Assembly: GCA_964632305.1 (NCBI GenBank)
Contig: CAZWBR010000027.1
Coordinates: forward strand, 1-56,896
Direction: 5' to 3'
DNA length: 56,896 nt
Source of the DNA: CAZWBR01 sp964632305
Lineage (GTDB): Bacteria; Bacteroidota; Bacteroidia; Bacteroidales; Prolixibacteraceae
The first letter of the stretch is position 1, and the number at the start of each line of letters is the position of its first letter. The notes below the pieces were generated by a model. That model was not told where the DNA came from. It did not search any database and saw nothing but the letters and a program-made list of their open reading frames with translations. The position numbers and the translations under genes were made by a program. Positions 1-7,795 of this stretch are shown here, piece by piece.

Positions 1-73
1 GCGGGAGTAGCTCAGTTGATAGAGCATTAGCCTTCCAAGCTGAGGGTCGCGGGTTTGAGTCCCGTCTCCCGCT
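1..73 (+). tRNA. tRNA-Gly (anticodon TCC)
   Basis: The sequence folds as a full cloverleaf. The acceptor stem GCGGGAG (1-7) pairs with CTCCCGC (66-72), the anticodon loop CTTCCAA carries TCC, and the T arm has GGTTTGAGTCC. CCA is not encoded. The window begins at the first base of this tRNA, so any upstream tRNA of the same cluster is cut off. Confidence 0.97.
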
Positions 74-83
74 CTGATTTTTT

Positions 84-155
84 GCCGATGTAGCTCAGGG
101 GTAGAGTACTTCCTTGGTAAGGAAGGGGTCACGAGTTCAATTCTCGTCATCGGCT
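84..155 (+). tRNA. tRNA-Thr (anticodon GGT)
   Basis: Cloverleaf with acceptor GCCGATG (84-90) pairing CATCGGC (148-154). The anticodon stem CTTCC/GGAAG encloses the loop TTGGTAA with anticodon GGT. It lies 10 bases after tRNA-Gly and is probably co-transcribed with it. In many Bacteroidota a Gly-Thr tRNA pair precedes tuf; here no tuf follows. Confidence 0.97.
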
Positions 156-360
156 CTCTTTTATTTCACTTCCCGTCTCCACTTTCAACTTCCCTTCTTC
201 GTTAACTTCAAAAAAATCATCATCTTTGTGCCAATTGTTTTTTACAAGCAACATAAATTTGACATGAAATACCAGTGTTTCATCTCGTCTCCCCGAAAAG
301 GGACGAATAATCAAACATGGATCTTACATCTCACCCTTTCTAAAGACAACTTATTGACCG

Positions 361-489
361 ATGAAAAAGAAACTAATCCTCTTCTCCCTGCTTATTGTAT
401 CCGCATTACTCTTTGCCCAATGCAAGAGCTGTAACTGCAGCTATCAACCCAAAAAAGCGAAAACCCAACATTTGTGGATCAAAAAATAA
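361..489 (+). CDS. possible small exported/lipoprotein-like peptide, 42 aa
   Basis: An ATG at 361 opens 42 codons ending TAA at 487-489. The N-terminus is MKKK followed by a hydrophobic stretch and LLFAQC, which resembles a signal peptide with a lipobox, although Gln before the Cys is unusual. Two further cysteines follow (KSCNC) and the tail is basic. The shape is that of small Bacteroidota lipoproteins, but with no clear promoter or homology evidence it could be a chance frame. It lies alone between the tRNA pair and gap. Function unknown. Confidence 0.4.
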   Translation: MKKKLILFSLLIVSALLFAQCKSCNCSYQPKKAKTQHLWIKK

Positions 490-556
490 CAGATTCAAGA
501 ATCCAAACACGATACGTTAACAATTTGTAAACACCCCTTCAATTCACCTCCAATAA

Positions 557-589
557 TTTGAAATATCTGAATTTATATTGTTACTTTTG
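557..589 (+). promoter_or_regulatory. promoter of gap
   Basis: TTTG at 557-560 and TACTTTTG at 582-589 match the Bacteroidota -33 (TTTG) and -7 (TAnnTTTG) elements with a 21-base spacer. Transcription would begin near 596, about 50 bases before the gap start codon. Confidence 0.65.
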
Positions 590-645
590 TGGTGAATTTT
601 TTAAAGGTGTTTTATTCTTTCTATAATTCTCAAAACGAATAAATT

Positions 646-1653
646 ATGTCTAAGATTAAAATTGGTATTAACGGGTTCGGTCGTATCGGACGTTTTGTTT
701 TCCGTGTTGCCGCAGCTAAAGAAAATGTTGAAGTTGTAGCAATCAACGACCTTATTGATGTAGAATATATGGCTTACATGCTGAAATATGATTCTACTCA
801 CGGGCAATTCAAAGGAACCGTTGAAGTAAAAGACGGTAAACTGATTGTAAACGGAAAAGCAATCCGTGTAACTGCAGAACGCAATCCTGCCGATATTAAC
901 TGGGGCGCTGTTGGCGCAGAATACGTAGTTGAATCTACCGGTTTGTTCCTTGAAAAAGGAAAAGCACAAGGCCACATCGACGCTGGTGCGAAAAAAGTAA
1001 TCATGTCTGCTCCTTCTAAAGACGATACCCCTATGTTCGTTATGGGAGTTAACCACACTTCTTACACCAACGACATGAACTTCGTTTCCAACGCTTCATG
1101 TACAACCAACTGCTTGGCTCCTATCGCTAAAGTATTGAACGACAACTTCGGTATCGTTGAAGGTTTGATGACAACCGTTCATGCTACTACCGCTACCCAG
1201 AAAACTGTCGACGGTCCTTCTATGAAAGACTGGAGAGGTGGCCGTGGTGCTGGTCAGAACATTATCCCTTCTTCAACCGGTGCTGCTAAAGCTGTAGGTA
1301 AAGTAATCCCTGCACTGAACGGCAAACTGACTGGTATGGCATTCCGCGTTCCTACCCCTGACGTTTCTGTAGTTGACTTGACTGCCCGTTTGGCAAAAGA
1401 AACTACCTACGCTCAGATCTGCGCTGCCATGAAAGCTGCTTCTGAAGGCGAATTGAAAGGTGTTCTTGGTTACACCGAAGACGAAGTTGTTTCCAACGAC
1501 TTCCTCGGCGATGCCCGCACTTCAATCTTCGATGCAAAAGCAGGTATCCAGCTTTCTCCTAACTTCGTTAAAGTGGTATCTTGGTACGACAACGAAATGG
1601 GTTACTCAACAAAAGTTGTTGAATTGATCGAATACATGGATTCTGTAAAATAA
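646..1653 (+). CDS. gap: type I glyceraldehyde-3-phosphate dehydrogenase
   Basis: Cytosolic glycolytic enzyme converting glyceraldehyde 3-phosphate, phosphate and NAD+ to 1,3-bisphosphoglycerate. At 335 aa it has the usual family length. The Rossmann motif GINGFGRIGR is at residues 7-16. The catalytic Cys152 lies in SNASCTTNC and the catalytic His179 in TTVHATTATQ. The C-terminal SWYDNEMGYS stretch is typical. The ATG at 646 begins directly at the NAD-binding strand, so the start is secure. The gene is monocistronic: it has its own promoter (557-589) and is followed by a strong hairpin terminator at 1677. Codon use suggests high expression. Confidence 0.98.
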   Translation: MSKIKIGINGFGRIGRFVFRVAAAKENVEVVAINDLIDVEYMAYMLKYDSTHGQFKGTVEVKDGKLIVNGKAIRVTAERNPADINWGAVGAEYVVESTGLFLEKGKAQGHIDAGAKKVIMSAPSKDDTPMFVMGVNHTSYTNDMNFVSNASCTTNCLAPIAKVLNDNFGIVEGLMTTVHATTATQKTVDGPSMKDWRGGRGAGQNIIPSSTGAAKAVGKVIPALNGKLTGMAFRVPTPDVSVVDLTARLAKETTYAQICAAMKAASEGELKGVLGYTEDEVVSNDFLGDARTSIFDAKAGIQLSPNFVKVVSWYDNEMGYSTKVVELIEYMDSVK

Positions 1654-1676
1654 TCGGAACCCCACATTCATAATAA

Positions 1677-1705
1677 AGCCGTCGCTGAAAAGTGACGGCT
1701 TTTTC
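1677..1705 (+). terminator. intrinsic terminator of gap
   Basis: AGCCGTCGC and GTGACGGCT form a 9-bp stem (one G-T pair) with loop TGAAAA, followed by TTTTTC. It lies 23 bases after the gap stop codon. Confidence 0.9.
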
Positions 1706-1812
1706 TTTGCCCCTTGTTTCCCTGTCTCTCTCCCATTCTGATGCCTTCGTCCGATCCCCACCCTAAGCTCTCCTCTTCCCAACACCGGATTATCTCTGTT
1801 TCTTCAATAGCA

Positions 1813-1881
1813 CTTCTGTGCTTCTTCTGTGCTTAAAAAGCACAGAAGAAGCACAGAAGATGCACAGAATATGCACAGAAA
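1813..1881. repeat. 11-nt repeat array A with 22-bp hairpin
   Basis: Four direct copies of an 11-nt unit (GCACAGAAGAA, GCACAGAAGAT, GCACAGAATAT, GCACAGAAACC) run from 1840 to about 1883. They are preceded by two inverted copies (1813-1834). The inverted and direct parts pair perfectly over 22 bp (1813-1834 with 1838-1859) around an AAA loop. The array lies between the convergent ends of gap and the LysM gene; the rest of 1706-2032 shows no gene. The unit is shared with the array at 37958-38040. Confidence 0.85.
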
Positions 1882-2032
1882 CCCCGAAGAAGGTCCTTCC
1901 CTAAACGGGACTCTTCAGGGAGCCTTCGGATTCAGGCAAAAAAGAAAAACGGATACTAAAGATCAGGCAACAAGGTGGGGTAGCAGCGATAATAGATCCC
2001 CAAAGACACAGCACGAAGAGCTCAGGTCGGGA

Positions 2033-4036
2033 TTATTCGCCCAGCCGCCCTTCGATCTTACCTACCGATTTGACATCATAACTACCGGAATACTCGACCA
2101 CAAAAAACGACCGGTTCATGAAGCCCCCGAAATCGGAGACCTTTTCAAAGTCGTAATCGGCTTGCAGTAAACCGGCGTTGCTGACGCCGTTGGCGTTGGA
2201 GGGTTTGTTGGCCTGATCGAGCGCTTTCAGGAAATAGGTAGTCGCATCGTACCCCTGGAAACTGTATTGGGAAGGTTCAGAACCATATTCCTGCCGGTAA
2301 ACCCTGATGAAATCGTTTACTTTGGCGCTTGAGTAATCGACAAAATAGGGGGAGAGATATCTCAGGCTGATATTATGAAAATACTCTACATCAACACTCT
2401 GAAGCCTGGTGTATTCCTGTATCCCGACAAGGGTAACCGAGTATTTTTTGGATAAGGTGTTCAGCCGGTTCATGGCTGTGCTCACGTTCACCTCACTGGT
2501 TTCGGCCATCACGATGATATTGGGCTTATCCTGTTTCAGAAGGTTTTCCAGTCCACCGCTACCCTCGGACCAGATGTTGTAGAAATGAACATTGGAGGCC
2601 AAAGCATCGTTACGACTCATCAGTCCGCGTAACCGATCGGTGACCATCTTACTGTCCTGACTCCCGTTGTTGCGGCTAAGGACAATGATATTTTCCTTCC
2701 CGAATACCCTGGCCACATAATCGGCCGTGGTGGTCAACCGCAGTTTCTTGGCCGGATTGGCCTGAAAATAATAGGGATTCTTTGACACGTAAACCTCATC
2801 GGCCGACAAGGGTGAGACCATCGGGATATGGTTTTTGGCGCTCAACTCCGAAATGGTCTTTTGGGTCTCGGGATAGACGGGACCGATAATCAGATCGAGC
2901 GACAGGAATTCAGGGTTTTTAACCAGGCGATCGACCACTGCAGGGTCCTGCCAGGTGTCGTAGACATATAATTTGACCTTTATTCCTTCCTTTTGGGCCT
3001 GGTCGACCGCGAGCAGGGCGCCCTGGTAAACGCCCAGGAAATTACTGGTTCGTGAAGAGGTTTTCAGCGAATCGCCGGGGGCAACTCCAAAAGGAAGGAA
3101 TAGCCCGACATTGTATTTAGTCCCTTTACTGGCTTTGGCGATTGAGGATTTACTCCCCGCCTTATCCGCCTTCACTGGTTGTTCCTCCTGTACCGACTCT
3201 TTTGTCGTGTGCGGCTTCCCGGGAAATTGAATTACCATCCCGGCCTTCAGTCCCTCTTTTGCCTGAGGGTTATATTTCTTAATCTCCTCCTCTGAAACTC
3301 CAAATTGTTGTTTCAGACTGAAAAAGGTGTCGCCATTTTCCACCTTGTATTCTTTGAATCCTTCCCTGACAGGCTCGGCCACACTTTTTGCCGGTTGTCG
3401 CGCGGGGATCTTCAGGCTCATTCCTTTGGAGATCGACGAGGTAATCTGCGGGTTCGCTTTCAGAATCTCTTCCTGGGACATATTGTATTTCCGGGCAATC
3501 GAATACAAGGTTTCACCCTTGGCAACCTTATGAACAGACGGCTGAGCGGATGGGGAAGTCTGTTTGGATGGTTTTGGAATCTGAAGAACTTCTCCGGTTT
3601 GAAGGCCATCCTTCAGTCCGGGGTTATAGCGGTGGAGCTCGTCGAGGGTAATCCCGTATTTTTTTGAGATTGAGAAGGTGGTCTCCTTTTTCTTCGCCGA
3701 ATGGTAGATAAAGTTATCGGGCTGGGGAGATTGAACTTTAGCGCTTTTTTCCGATTGTGGGGCAACTGCCTGATCGGGGATCTTAATTTTTTGTCCCACC
3801 GCTATCGATCCTCTCAATTCGGGATTGGCCGACTCGAACTGATCAGGCGTGATCTTAAAAGCCTTAATAATCGAATAGGGGGTATCGCCTTTTGCTACCG
3901 TGTAAAGCAGGTATTTCTTTCCCCCGATCATCACCTTTTCGGCAGCCGGTTGAACCTGAGCACCCGACTTCACGGCAATAGTAATCGACAGGACCAAAAG
4001 AAGAAAAAACAGTTTCGAACGCTTCACCATCTTCAT
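2033..4036 (-). CDS. LysM-repeat protein with periplasmic-binding-protein-like domain
   Basis: Exported protein of 667 aa. A signal peptide (LFFLLLVLSITIAV then SGAQ) is followed by four LysM modules at about residues 43-87, 109-153, 168-211 and 228-272, each ending in an I/F-P motif. These bind peptidoglycan. After a Lys/Ser-rich linker, residues 300-660 form a type I binding-protein fold similar to the amino-acid-binding subunits of ABC transporters and LpoA-like proteins (YNVGLFLPFGV... GVYQGALLAVDQAQKEG... IIGPVYP). No transporter genes are adjacent, so it is more likely a cell-wall sensor or scaffold than a nutrient receptor. Either M1 or M3 could be the start. It lies 43 bases downstream of the DHOD-like gene on the same strand. 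Ligand unknown. Confidence 0.88.
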   Translation of the reverse strand: MKMVKRSKLFFLLLVLSITIAVKSGAQVQPAAEKVMIGGKKYLLYTVAKGDTPYSIIKAFKITPDQFESANPELRGSIAVGQKIKIPDQAVAPQSEKSAKVQSPQPDNFIYHSAKKKETTFSISKKYGITLDELHRYNPGLKDGLQTGEVLQIPKPSKQTSPSAQPSVHKVAKGETLYSIARKYNMSQEEILKANPQITSSISKGMSLKIPARQPAKSVAEPVREGFKEYKVENGDTFFSLKQQFGVSEEEIKKYNPQAKEGLKAGMVIQFPGKPHTTKESVQEEQPVKADKAGSKSSIAKASKGTKYNVGLFLPFGVAPGDSLKTSSRTSNFLGVYQGALLAVDQAQKEGIKVKLYVYDTWQDPAVVDRLVKNPEFLSLDLIIGPVYPETQKTISELSAKNHIPMVSPLSADEVYVSKNPYYFQANPAKKLRLTTTADYVARVFGKENIIVLSRNNGSQDSKMVTDRLRGLMSRNDALASNVHFYNIWSEGSGGLENLLKQDKPNIIVMAETSEVNVSTAMNRLNTLSKKYSVTLVGIQEYTRLQSVDVEYFHNISLRYLSPYFVDYSSAKVNDFIRVYRQEYGSEPSQYSFQGYDATTYFLKALDQANKPSNANGVSNAGLLQADYDFEKVSDFGGFMNRSFFVVEYSGSYDVKSVGKIEGRLGE

Positions 4037-4079
4037 TTCACTAATATATTCAAAGCGGATTTATCGGAAAACCGGGCTT

Positions 4080-5066
4080 TTATTTGTATTCCCCGAAAGT
4101 TTTCATAAACTGGACCCTTTCGTATTCGGAAGGATTTACCGTATTCCCCTGGGCAAGCTTACCCCTGAATTCTTCAATGGTGCTATAGCCATGTTGGGTC
4201 ATCCACTCCCCGATACGGAGATTCATTTCGGCAATGGCATTAAATCCATCCTCGTAGACAGCAGAGACGACCTGTGTCGCGTGAGCCCCGGCCATAATCA
4301 TCTTAACGGCGGTCTGCCAGGAATGGATACCGGTAGAAGCGACCAGATCGCAATTAACCCGGTTGGACATCATCCCGATCCATCGCAGCGGGATCAGATA
4401 GTCGGAAGGATCGCTCAACACTGACCCGCTGGTAATTTTTTCCTTATCGATATCAAGGTCAGGGGTGTAGAACCGGTTAAAGAGGACCAGGCCTTTCACT
4501 TCGCTGAAAGAGAGGTCGCGGATCATTCCGCCAAGATTGGAGAAATAGGGGCTTATCTTAACCGACACCGGGATTTTCACCTTGTGGACCACCCTGGAGA
4601 TGATATCGAAATAGATGCTTTCGTTATCCTGACTGGTTTGCGACAGGTTCGACGGCAGTACGAATATATTCAGTTCAATCGCATCGGCGCCGGCCGCTTC
4701 GATCTTCTGGGCGAAGAAGCCCCACTCCTGCGACGTGACGCAGTTGATGCTGGCGATAACCGGTATTTTCACCTGCTTTTTGGCCTCGGCAATCAGGGCC
4801 AGGTATTGTTTCAGGTTATCCTTGCGGATCTCCAGATCGTAATAATCGAGAAACTCAAGGTTACTGTCCATTGGGCCGAGCTTACTGAACTCATGGGCAA
4901 ATTCGAGGTAGATCTCCTCCTCGAACACCGATTTCAGGACCACAGCCCCCGCTCCCGCTTCATCGATCTTTTTCAGGTTTTCAACAGAATTGGTCAGGCC
5001 GCAGCTCCCTACGATAACAGGGCTACTTAATTCAAGTCCCAGGTAGGTGGTTCTTAAATCTTTCAT
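4080..5066 (-). CDS. dihydroorotate dehydrogenase-like flavoprotein
   Basis: 328-aa FMN-binding TIM-barrel protein of the PyrD/PreA superfamily. The opening TTYLGLELSSPVIVGSCGLT and the core VKISPYFSNLGG are diagnostic of the DHOD-like group. It ends with GADATQVVSAVYEDG-like phosphate-binding features (here GAHATQVVSAVYEDG) that hold FMN. The family oxidises dihydropyrimidines or dihydroorotate, but this branch is annotated only as DHOD-like and its substrate is not established. It follows nfnB by 31 bases, in an operon with NfnA, a PyrK-like electron-transfer subunit, so it may exchange electrons with that complex. No other pyrimidine genes are present. Start ATG at 5066 fits the family N-terminus. 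Confidence 0.88.
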   Translation of the reverse strand: MKDLRTTYLGLELSSPVIVGSCGLTNSVENLKKIDEAGAGAVVLKSVFEEEIYLEFAHEFSKLGPMDSNLEFLDYYDLEIRKDNLKQYLALIAEAKKQVKIPVIASINCVTSQEWGFFAQKIEAAGADAIELNIFVLPSNLSQTSQDNESIYFDIISRVVHKVKIPVSVKISPYFSNLGGMIRDLSFSEVKGLVLFNRFYTPDLDIDKEKITSGSVLSDPSDYLIPLRWIGMMSNRVNCDLVASTGIHSWQTAVKMIMAGAHATQVVSAVYEDGFNAIAEMNLRIGEWMTQHGYSTIEEFRGKLAQGNTVNPSEYERVQFMKTFGEYK

Positions 5067-5097
5067 AATCGTTATAATTTTAGATGTCCCTATTTAA

Positions 5098-6576
5098 TTA
5101 ATGTTCCTGAAGGTACTGGTGCATATTTTCAGCGGCACGGCGTCCATCGCCCATCGCGAGGATCACGGTAGCTCCCCCGCGAACGATATCGCCACCGGCA
5201 AACATATCGGGGACAGAGGATTGCATTTTATTTTCATCGACGATGATGGTTCCCCATTTGGTGATCTGCAGATCGGGGAGACAAGAGGGGACTAACGGAT
5301 TAGGAGAGACGCCAACAGCCACGACGACTAAATCGACCTCCAGTTCAAATTCAGAACCCTCCAGCACGATTGGCCGGCGGCGTCCCGAAGCATCAGGTTC
5401 GCCAAGGCCCATCCGGTTCAGAACCATCCGGTTGACCCGCCCTTTCTCATCGGCAAAATATTCGACCGGGTTACAAAGGGTCATAAACTCCACCCCCTCT
5501 TCCTTCGCGTGTTTGATCTCTTCGACCCTGGCGGGCATCTCGGCTTCGGACCGGCGATAGACGATTATGGCCCTTTTAGCCCCTAACCGTAAGGCGGTAC
5601 GGACAGAATCCATAGCGGTATTTCCGCCTCCGACAACGGCCACATTTTTCCCTCTTAACACCGGGGTATCCGATTTTTCGGTCGAGGCGCCCATCAGGTT
5701 AACGCGGGTCAGGTATTCGTTGGAGGAGAGAATCCCGTTATAGTTTTCTCCGGGGATATCCATAAAACGGGGTAACCCGGCGCCACTCCCGATAAAAAAT
5801 CCCTTAAAGCCCTGCTCCTTTAAATCGTCGAACGAGGCTGTCCGGCCAACAATAAAATTTCTTTCAAATTTCACCCCCATTTTTCGAAGGTTCTCCAGCT
5901 CGAAATCGACAATCGAATTGGGCAACCTGAATTCGGGAATGCCGTATTTTAATACCCCGCCGATTTCGTGCAATGCCTCAAAGACCGTAACGTCGTATCC
6001 GAGTTTCACCATATCGCCGGCAAAGGAGAGTGCTGCGGGACCCGAGCCGACCGTGGCCACCTTTATCCCGTTGGGTTTAGCAGTTACCGGCACGGTACTC
6101 TGTCCCGATTCCCTTTCATAATCGGCGGCAAAACGTTCAAGATAACCAATCGCGACAGCGGGCTTATCCAGTTTTTCGACATAGAAGCAGCGTGATTCAC
6201 ATTGTTTCTCCTGGGGACAGACCCTTCCGCAAACGGCGGGTAAGGCATTGGTCTCTTTCAGGGTAATGGCCGCGTTCAGGATCTCCCCTTTCTCAATATA
6301 CTTCACAAATTTCGGGATATTGATACTAACCGGACAACCTTCGATACAGGTGGGGGTAACACAATCCATGCAGCGGGAGGCTTCGGTCATGGCCTGAGTC
6401 AGATTCAGCCCTTTATTGACTTCCCGATCCTGGTATTTCACCCTAATTTCAGGTTCAAGCTCCGGCATTTTAATCCGTTCGATGACCATGCGGTCTTTGG
6501 CCTTCAGCCTGGCGCGCAACTCTGCACGCCATTCGCTGTTGCGTTCTTCTTTCAGATAAACAGGGTTTAAAGCCAT
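5098..6576 (-). CDS. nfnB: NfnB / GltD-like NADPH oxidoreductase subunit
   Basis: 492-aa FAD and iron-sulfur protein commonly annotated as NADPH-dependent glutamate synthase small subunit (gltA/gltD). Two four-cysteine clusters are at residues 69/72/77/81 (CMDC...CIEGC) and 116/120/126/130. Two dinucleotide-binding motifs follow: VGSGPAALSF near 177 and VVGGGNTAMDS near 312. No glutamate synthase large subunit is nearby. The partner immediately upstream is the NfnA-like subunit, 6 bases away, so the pair is best read as NfnAB, the cytosolic electron-bifurcating transhydrogenase that couples NADH, ferredoxin and NADP+. The assignment as Nfn rather than GOGAT is from context. Confidence 0.88.
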   Translation of the reverse strand: MALNPVYLKEERNSEWRAELRARLKAKDRMVIERIKMPELEPEIRVKYQDREVNKGLNLTQAMTEASRCMDCVTPTCIEGCPVSINIPKFVKYIEKGEILNAAITLKETNALPAVCGRVCPQEKQCESRCFYVEKLDKPAVAIGYLERFAADYERESGQSTVPVTAKPNGIKVATVGSGPAALSFAGDMVKLGYDVTVFEALHEIGGVLKYGIPEFRLPNSIVDFELENLRKMGVKFERNFIVGRTASFDDLKEQGFKGFFIGSGAGLPRFMDIPGENYNGILSSNEYLTRVNLMGASTEKSDTPVLRGKNVAVVGGGNTAMDSVRTALRLGAKRAIIVYRRSEAEMPARVEEIKHAKEEGVEFMTLCNPVEYFADEKGRVNRMVLNRMGLGEPDASGRRRPIVLEGSEFELEVDLVVVAVGVSPNPLVPSCLPDLQITKWGTIIVDENKMQSSVPDMFAGGDIVRGGATVILAMGDGRRAAENMHQYLQEH

Positions 6577-6582
6577 CTCCCT

Positions 6583-7407
6583 TTATATTTTTTGTAAATA
6601 ATTCTCGTAAGCTATTTTCTCTTCTTCGCGATAACCGCCTAAACGCATCATCATCTCGTCGAAATCGATCTGATGGGCATCGAATTCGGGCCCGTCGACG
6701 CAGGTGAATTTGGTCCGGCCGCCGACGCTAACCCGGCAGGCTCCGCACATGCCCGTTCCGTCAACCATGATGGTATTGAGGCTGGCCTGGGTGGGGATAT
6801 TGTATTTTTTGGTTAACATGGACGCGAATTTCATCATGATAGCAGGGCCGATGACGATACATTCGTCGATCTTTTCACGCTGGATGAGTTCCTCCATTCC
6901 GGCGGTGACCAATCCTTTTCGCCCATAGGAGCCGTCGTCGGTCATCACGATCACCTCGTCGGACCATTTTCGGATCTGATCTTCAAGGATAATCAGATCG
7001 TGGCTTCGGGCGGCAATCACAGTGACGACACGGTTTCCGGCTTTCTTGAAAGCCTCGACAATGGGCAGCAGCGGAGCCACTCCCACGCCGCCCCCGGCAG
7101 CCAGGATCGTTCCCTTCAACTCGATGTCGGTCGGTTTCCCAAGCGGTCCCACCAGATCGGTGATCGAATCACCGGGGTTTAGGGCGGCTAATTTAGAGGA
7201 GCTCACCCCAACCGTCTGGGCTACCAGGGTGATGGTCCCCTTTACCGGGTCGGCACCGGCAATGGTGAGCGGGAAACGTTCGCCATTCTCACCGATCCTG
7301 AGGATCACAAAGTTGCCAGCCCTCCTTGATTTTGCAATCGGGGGGTTTTCCACAACCAGTTTAACGACCTTGTCGGAAAAAAACTCTTTTTCGATAATCT
7401 TATTCAT
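6583..7407 (-). CDS. nfnA: NfnA / PyrK-like FAD and [2Fe-2S] subunit
   Basis: 274-aa ferredoxin-NADP reductase-fold protein (sulfide/dihydroorotate dehydrogenase-like). The start is set at the ATG at 7407 (MNKIIEKEFFSDKVVK), which matches the family N-terminus; the frame is open further upstream to 7503 but that extension is hydrophobic and unlike the family. A NAD-binding stretch AAGGGVGVAPLLPIVEAFK is central. The C-terminal [2Fe-2S] site uses Cys221, Cys224 and Cys236 plus the nearby Asp of VDGTGMCGAC. It forms the NADH/FAD half of NfnAB with the next gene, and lies first in the operon nfnA-nfnB-DHOD-like. Confidence 0.88.
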   Translation of the reverse strand: MNKIIEKEFFSDKVVKLVVENPPIAKSRRAGNFVILRIGENGERFPLTIAGADPVKGTITLVAQTVGVSSSKLAALNPGDSITDLVGPLGKPTDIELKGTILAAGGGVGVAPLLPIVEAFKKAGNRVVTVIAARSHDLIILEDQIRKWSDEVIVMTDDGSYGRKGLVTAGMEELIQREKIDECIVIGPAIMMKFASMLTKKYNIPTQASLNTIMVDGTGMCGACRVSVGGRTKFTCVDGPEFDAHQIDFDEMMMRLGGYREEEKIAYENYLQKI

Positions 7408-7736
7408 CAAAAAGCATATTAAATAATCCATCAGAACGGGCAATAAGCTGATTTCGATAAAATTACAAACCAGGACAGAGCTTAAAACTGAGACATAAAT
7501 CAAGAATAGCCCGTTTTTCTATTCTCGTGTACTCAATAATTATCCTCCAAAAGTAAATAAATGATTCATTCAGGCCTATTTCAGCAACTAAAATACTTAG
7601 CTTTTGTCAAAAAAGAGCAGCTTTCGGTAAAAATATCAGTGGTTTTGGTTTGATATAGTTACGGATTCGTCGGAAGAGGGATCGTATCACGCCACCTTTG
7701 ATCGCGAATACCTATGATACGATAAGCCCAATCAAA

Positions 7737-7766
7737 AAAGCCATCCCGGTAAGGGATGGCTTTTAT
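7737..7766 (-). terminator. terminator of pckG (bidirectional in shape)
   Basis: AAGCCATCCC and GGGATGGCTT form a 10-bp stem with loop GGTAA, flanked by A and T runs. On the minus strand it lies about 30 bases after the PEPCK stop. The remaining 7408-7736 region upstream of nfnA is AT-rich and shows no gene. Confidence 0.85.
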
Positions 7767-7795
7767 ATTAACATTGAAAAAATGTCTGATTTGGA

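Noticed and set aside
114..434. Open frame of 106 codons starting inside tRNA-Thr
   Set aside because: It begins in the tRNA and shows no protein-like features; it overlaps the better 42-codon candidate in another frame.
1813..1883. CRISPR array
   Set aside because: Units are 11 nt without spacers and there are no cas genes; the same holds for the arrays at 25326 and 37958.
1829..2170. Open frame across repeat array A on the plus strand, 113 codons
   Set aside because: It runs through 11-nt repeats, whose period is not a multiple of 3, and overlaps the end of the LysM gene. A similar peptide appears at array B only because the DNA repeat is the same.
5098..6576. True glutamate synthase small subunit
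   Set aside because: No large subunit gene adjoins it, while an NfnA-like partner does, 6 bases away.
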